NCBI GenBank assembly: GCA_023229645.1 | Contig: JALNYU010000020.1 | Coordinates: 1-64,000, forward strand | Direction of reading: 5' to 3' | Source: Nevskia sp. | Lineage (GTDB): Bacteria > Pseudomonadota > Gammaproteobacteria > Nevskiales > Nevskiaceae | Length of the DNA stretch: 64,000 nucleotides | The notes under the pieces: generated by a model | What the model was told of the DNA's origin: nothing | Seen by the model: only the letters and a program-made list of their open reading frames with translations | The model's database searches: none | Made by a program: the position numbers and the translations under genes | Shown here: in pieces, positions 62,603-64,000 of the stretch | How positions within the stretch are numbered: position 1 is the first letter of the stretch | How the letters are laid out: every line of letters starts with the position of its first letter

Positions 62603-64000
62603 TTAAGCCTGCGCTGTTGGAACCTTGCGAACAACAGCAGAATGCACAATCAGATTGAATGATCCTGACGCCACGCCAGTGTTGTATTTAGCCGCGATGT
62701 AATTTCGCAGGCCCGTCGTTCCGGCGGGGATCGCATAGAGCGGGCTGCGCAAGACATAGCGGCCAACCGGATACACGCCACCGAATCCTGCATCAGCGCT
62801 TCCTTGGAAGTTCTCGGTGTAGAGAATCTCGCTGGTGCCGGTCATGTTCACATAGCCATAAACCGACTTCAGTGCAATAGGTGTGCCGGTAATCTCAACT
62901 TCGATTTCCAAGTAAATCTTGTCGCCAATGGCCCATCCGGTTGTGGCGTTGTCGTTGTAGAAATAGGTCGTGTCGCCTGATACCGCTGCCGTTCCAGAGA
63001 ACGAGCCTGCCAGATTCTGCGAGAACTTCGTGCCGTCTGCCACTTTTGAGCAAACAACAGCCATGCCAGCGGTTCCAACAGCGGAAGCCGTCCACGAAGC
63101 CGCCACCCCACTTGCTCCGGTAGCATTTGTGCCGAGCGTGCCAGTGGTGCCAGCCATGCAAGGGTTTGGTATTGCCGACAGAATCGCGTTGCCGTCCATC
63201 TTGCCGTTTACACGGTATTTCGGGCGATGGAACAGGTGCGCAATCTGGTCATAAATCCAGCCAGAAAGGACAATATTGCCCTTTACATTTGGGTGCACCG
63301 TATTATCTGGAGCACCATATATATAACCCGAAAGAGGTTGCGGGTAGGTGTTGGCTGTGTCAATGTATGCACCAGACACATCAACAGCAATAGCCCCCGC
63401 CTGCTTTGCACATTCTTCAAAAATCAGGTCGTTAAGCTGGCCAAAATAATCGCGGTGCGCAGTAGTCGTGTATGACATTGAAGGCAGGCAGGAGAAGACA
63501 ACAGGAATTGCCCCTGCGTCCTTACAGGCACGAATGGCTGTCTTCAGGTTGGTGTAGCTGTCAGCCAGCGTGAGCGAAAGAATGTCGTTTTCAAACAGGT
63601 GCAAGAACACCACGCCCGGGCGATATGCAGCAAGGCAAGCAGCAATATAAGGAACCATCTGTGTGGATGTTCCGCCAGAATATCCCCACACGCCCTGAGA
63701 CAAGGCCTGACCTCCGATAGTCCCATCACCCGTATCATCGAAGATGAAAGCGTGCTGCATCAGTGAATTAAACTGGCGCACAGCAGAGACCGGGAAGTTT
63801 GTTGACCCGCCTGCATAGGTCATTTTTGACTGGTTGGAAATACTGTTGCCGAATACCATCGCCCGCAAAGGCGGTAGCGATGCTGGAAGGCCTGCAAACC
63901 CAACCGTATTTCTGGATTGGTCAGTGACCATCATGGAATTAACTGAACGATCGACCTCCGGGTTTCCGCCAGAATAGGCCGCCACCCCGCGCCGCACCAG
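62603..64000 (-). CDS. Virion-associated SGNH hydrolase (5' end beyond window)
   Basis: The protein is partial: at least 464 residues are encoded here and the N-terminus lies past 64,000. The first residues visible (LVRRGVAAYSGGNPE) align with residues 33-47 of the unit II hydrolase. The catalytic domain is a different SGNH type: FGNSIS (nucleophile Ser), then FENDI (Asn block) and DNTVHPN (Asp and His). A beta-rich C-terminal domain of about 180 residues follows. A different acyl or polysaccharide substrate is likely. Confidence 0.7.
   Translation of the reverse strand: MVRRGVAAYSGGNPEVDRSVNSMMVTDQSRNTVGFAGLPASLPPLRAMVFGNSISNQSKMTYAGGSTNFPVSAVRQFNSLMQHAFIFDDTGDGTIGGQALSQGVWGYSGGTSTQMVPYIAACLAAYRPGVVFLHLFENDILSLTLADSYTNLKTAIRACKDAGAIPVVFSCLPSMSYTTTAHRDYFGQLNDLIFEECAKQAGAIAVDVSGAYIDTANTYPQPLSGYIYGAPDNTVHPNVKGNIVLSGWIYDQIAHLFHRPKYRVNGKMDGNAILSAIPNPCMAGTTGTLGTNATGASGVAASWTASAVGTAGMAVVCSKVADGTKFSQNLAGSFSGTAAVSGDTTYFYNDNATTGWAIGDKIYLEIEVEITGTPIALKSVYGYVNMTGTSEILYTENFQGSADAGFGGVYPVGRYVLRSPLYAIPAGTTGLRNYIAAKYNTGVASGSFNLIVHSAVVRKVPTAQA

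Larger units (their letters stand above)
46960..64000. mobile_element. Prophage unit III (left part only)
   Basis: This left portion of a third related phage runs from tail fibre to SGNH hydrolase in the same order as 11,676-28,540 of unit II. The lysis module is not homologous, the hydrolase C-terminus differs, and a two-gene insert lies between portal and capsid. It continues beyond the window. If the molecule were circular, units I and III could be two ends of one phage; this cannot be judged from the window. Confidence 0.8.

Noticed and set aside
1..64000. Assembly duplication of one phage genome
   Set aside because: Copies differ throughout by base changes, have different cassettes, repressor tails, endolysins and fibres, and each keeps open reading frames; a simple assembly repeat would be identical.

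Overview
The window is made almost entirely of temperate-phage DNA from a GC-rich proteobacterium. GC is roughly 60%, Shine-Dalgarno sites are conventional, the capsid and packaging proteins are lambda/HK97-like, and the cassette recombination sites and integrase are of the environmental-proteobacterial kind. A betaproteobacterium is my best guess, but no host housekeeping gene is present to confirm it. No tRNA, rRNA or CRISPR array was seen.

Layout. Three related but clearly diverged siphophage-type prophage units lie head to tail. Unit I is the right part only (about 1-11,640). Unit II is complete (about 11,640-46,960, roughly 35.3 kb). Unit III is the left part only (about 46,960-64,000, running off the end). 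Each unit has the same plan. A long minus-strand operon starts at a cro-like gene and runs leftward through a CII-like regulator, a gpZ-like protein, primase-helicase, terminase, SGNH hydrolase, portal, fused protease-capsid, tail tube, lysis genes, tape measure and tail tip to a variable tail fibre. A plus-strand region starts with a CI-like repressor and ends with a large serine recombinase facing the tail-fibre gene of the next unit.

Control. Three copies of a 14-bp operator (ATAGA-N4-TCTAT) lie between cI and cro, spaced about 25 bp apart. Two more overlap a second divergent promoter about 2 kb downstream (units I and II). That promoter has a consensus -35 and -10 with 17-bp spacing and drives a plus-strand operon of about ten small conserved genes, comparable to the PL operon of lambda.

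Most interesting part. In units I and II this plus-strand operon runs into an integron. Unit II carries seven gene cassettes with seven attC sites, a lone attI-type core and an intact integron integrase (intI, 44,177-45,199). Unit I carries five different cassettes and no intI. In 11 of the 12 cassettes the core that opens the cassette is the exact reverse complement of its partner core across the cassette; the twelfth has one mismatch. The lone core beside intI and the sequence asymmetry of the sites indicate that attI and attC are oriented on the minus strand (normal relative to intI), whereas every cassette gene reads on the plus strand. The genes therefore run with the phage operon and against the usual cassette direction. 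The cassettes are probably expressed from the repressor-controlled phage promoter rather than from an integron Pc promoter.

Other exchange between units: the lysis modules, SGNH hydrolases, tail fibres and repressor C-termini are swapped; accessory genes sit in one unit only (a PAPS-reductase-like protein in I, an HTH gene pair in III); and a patch of about 620 bp across the cII region is nearly identical between units I and II although the flanks have diverged.
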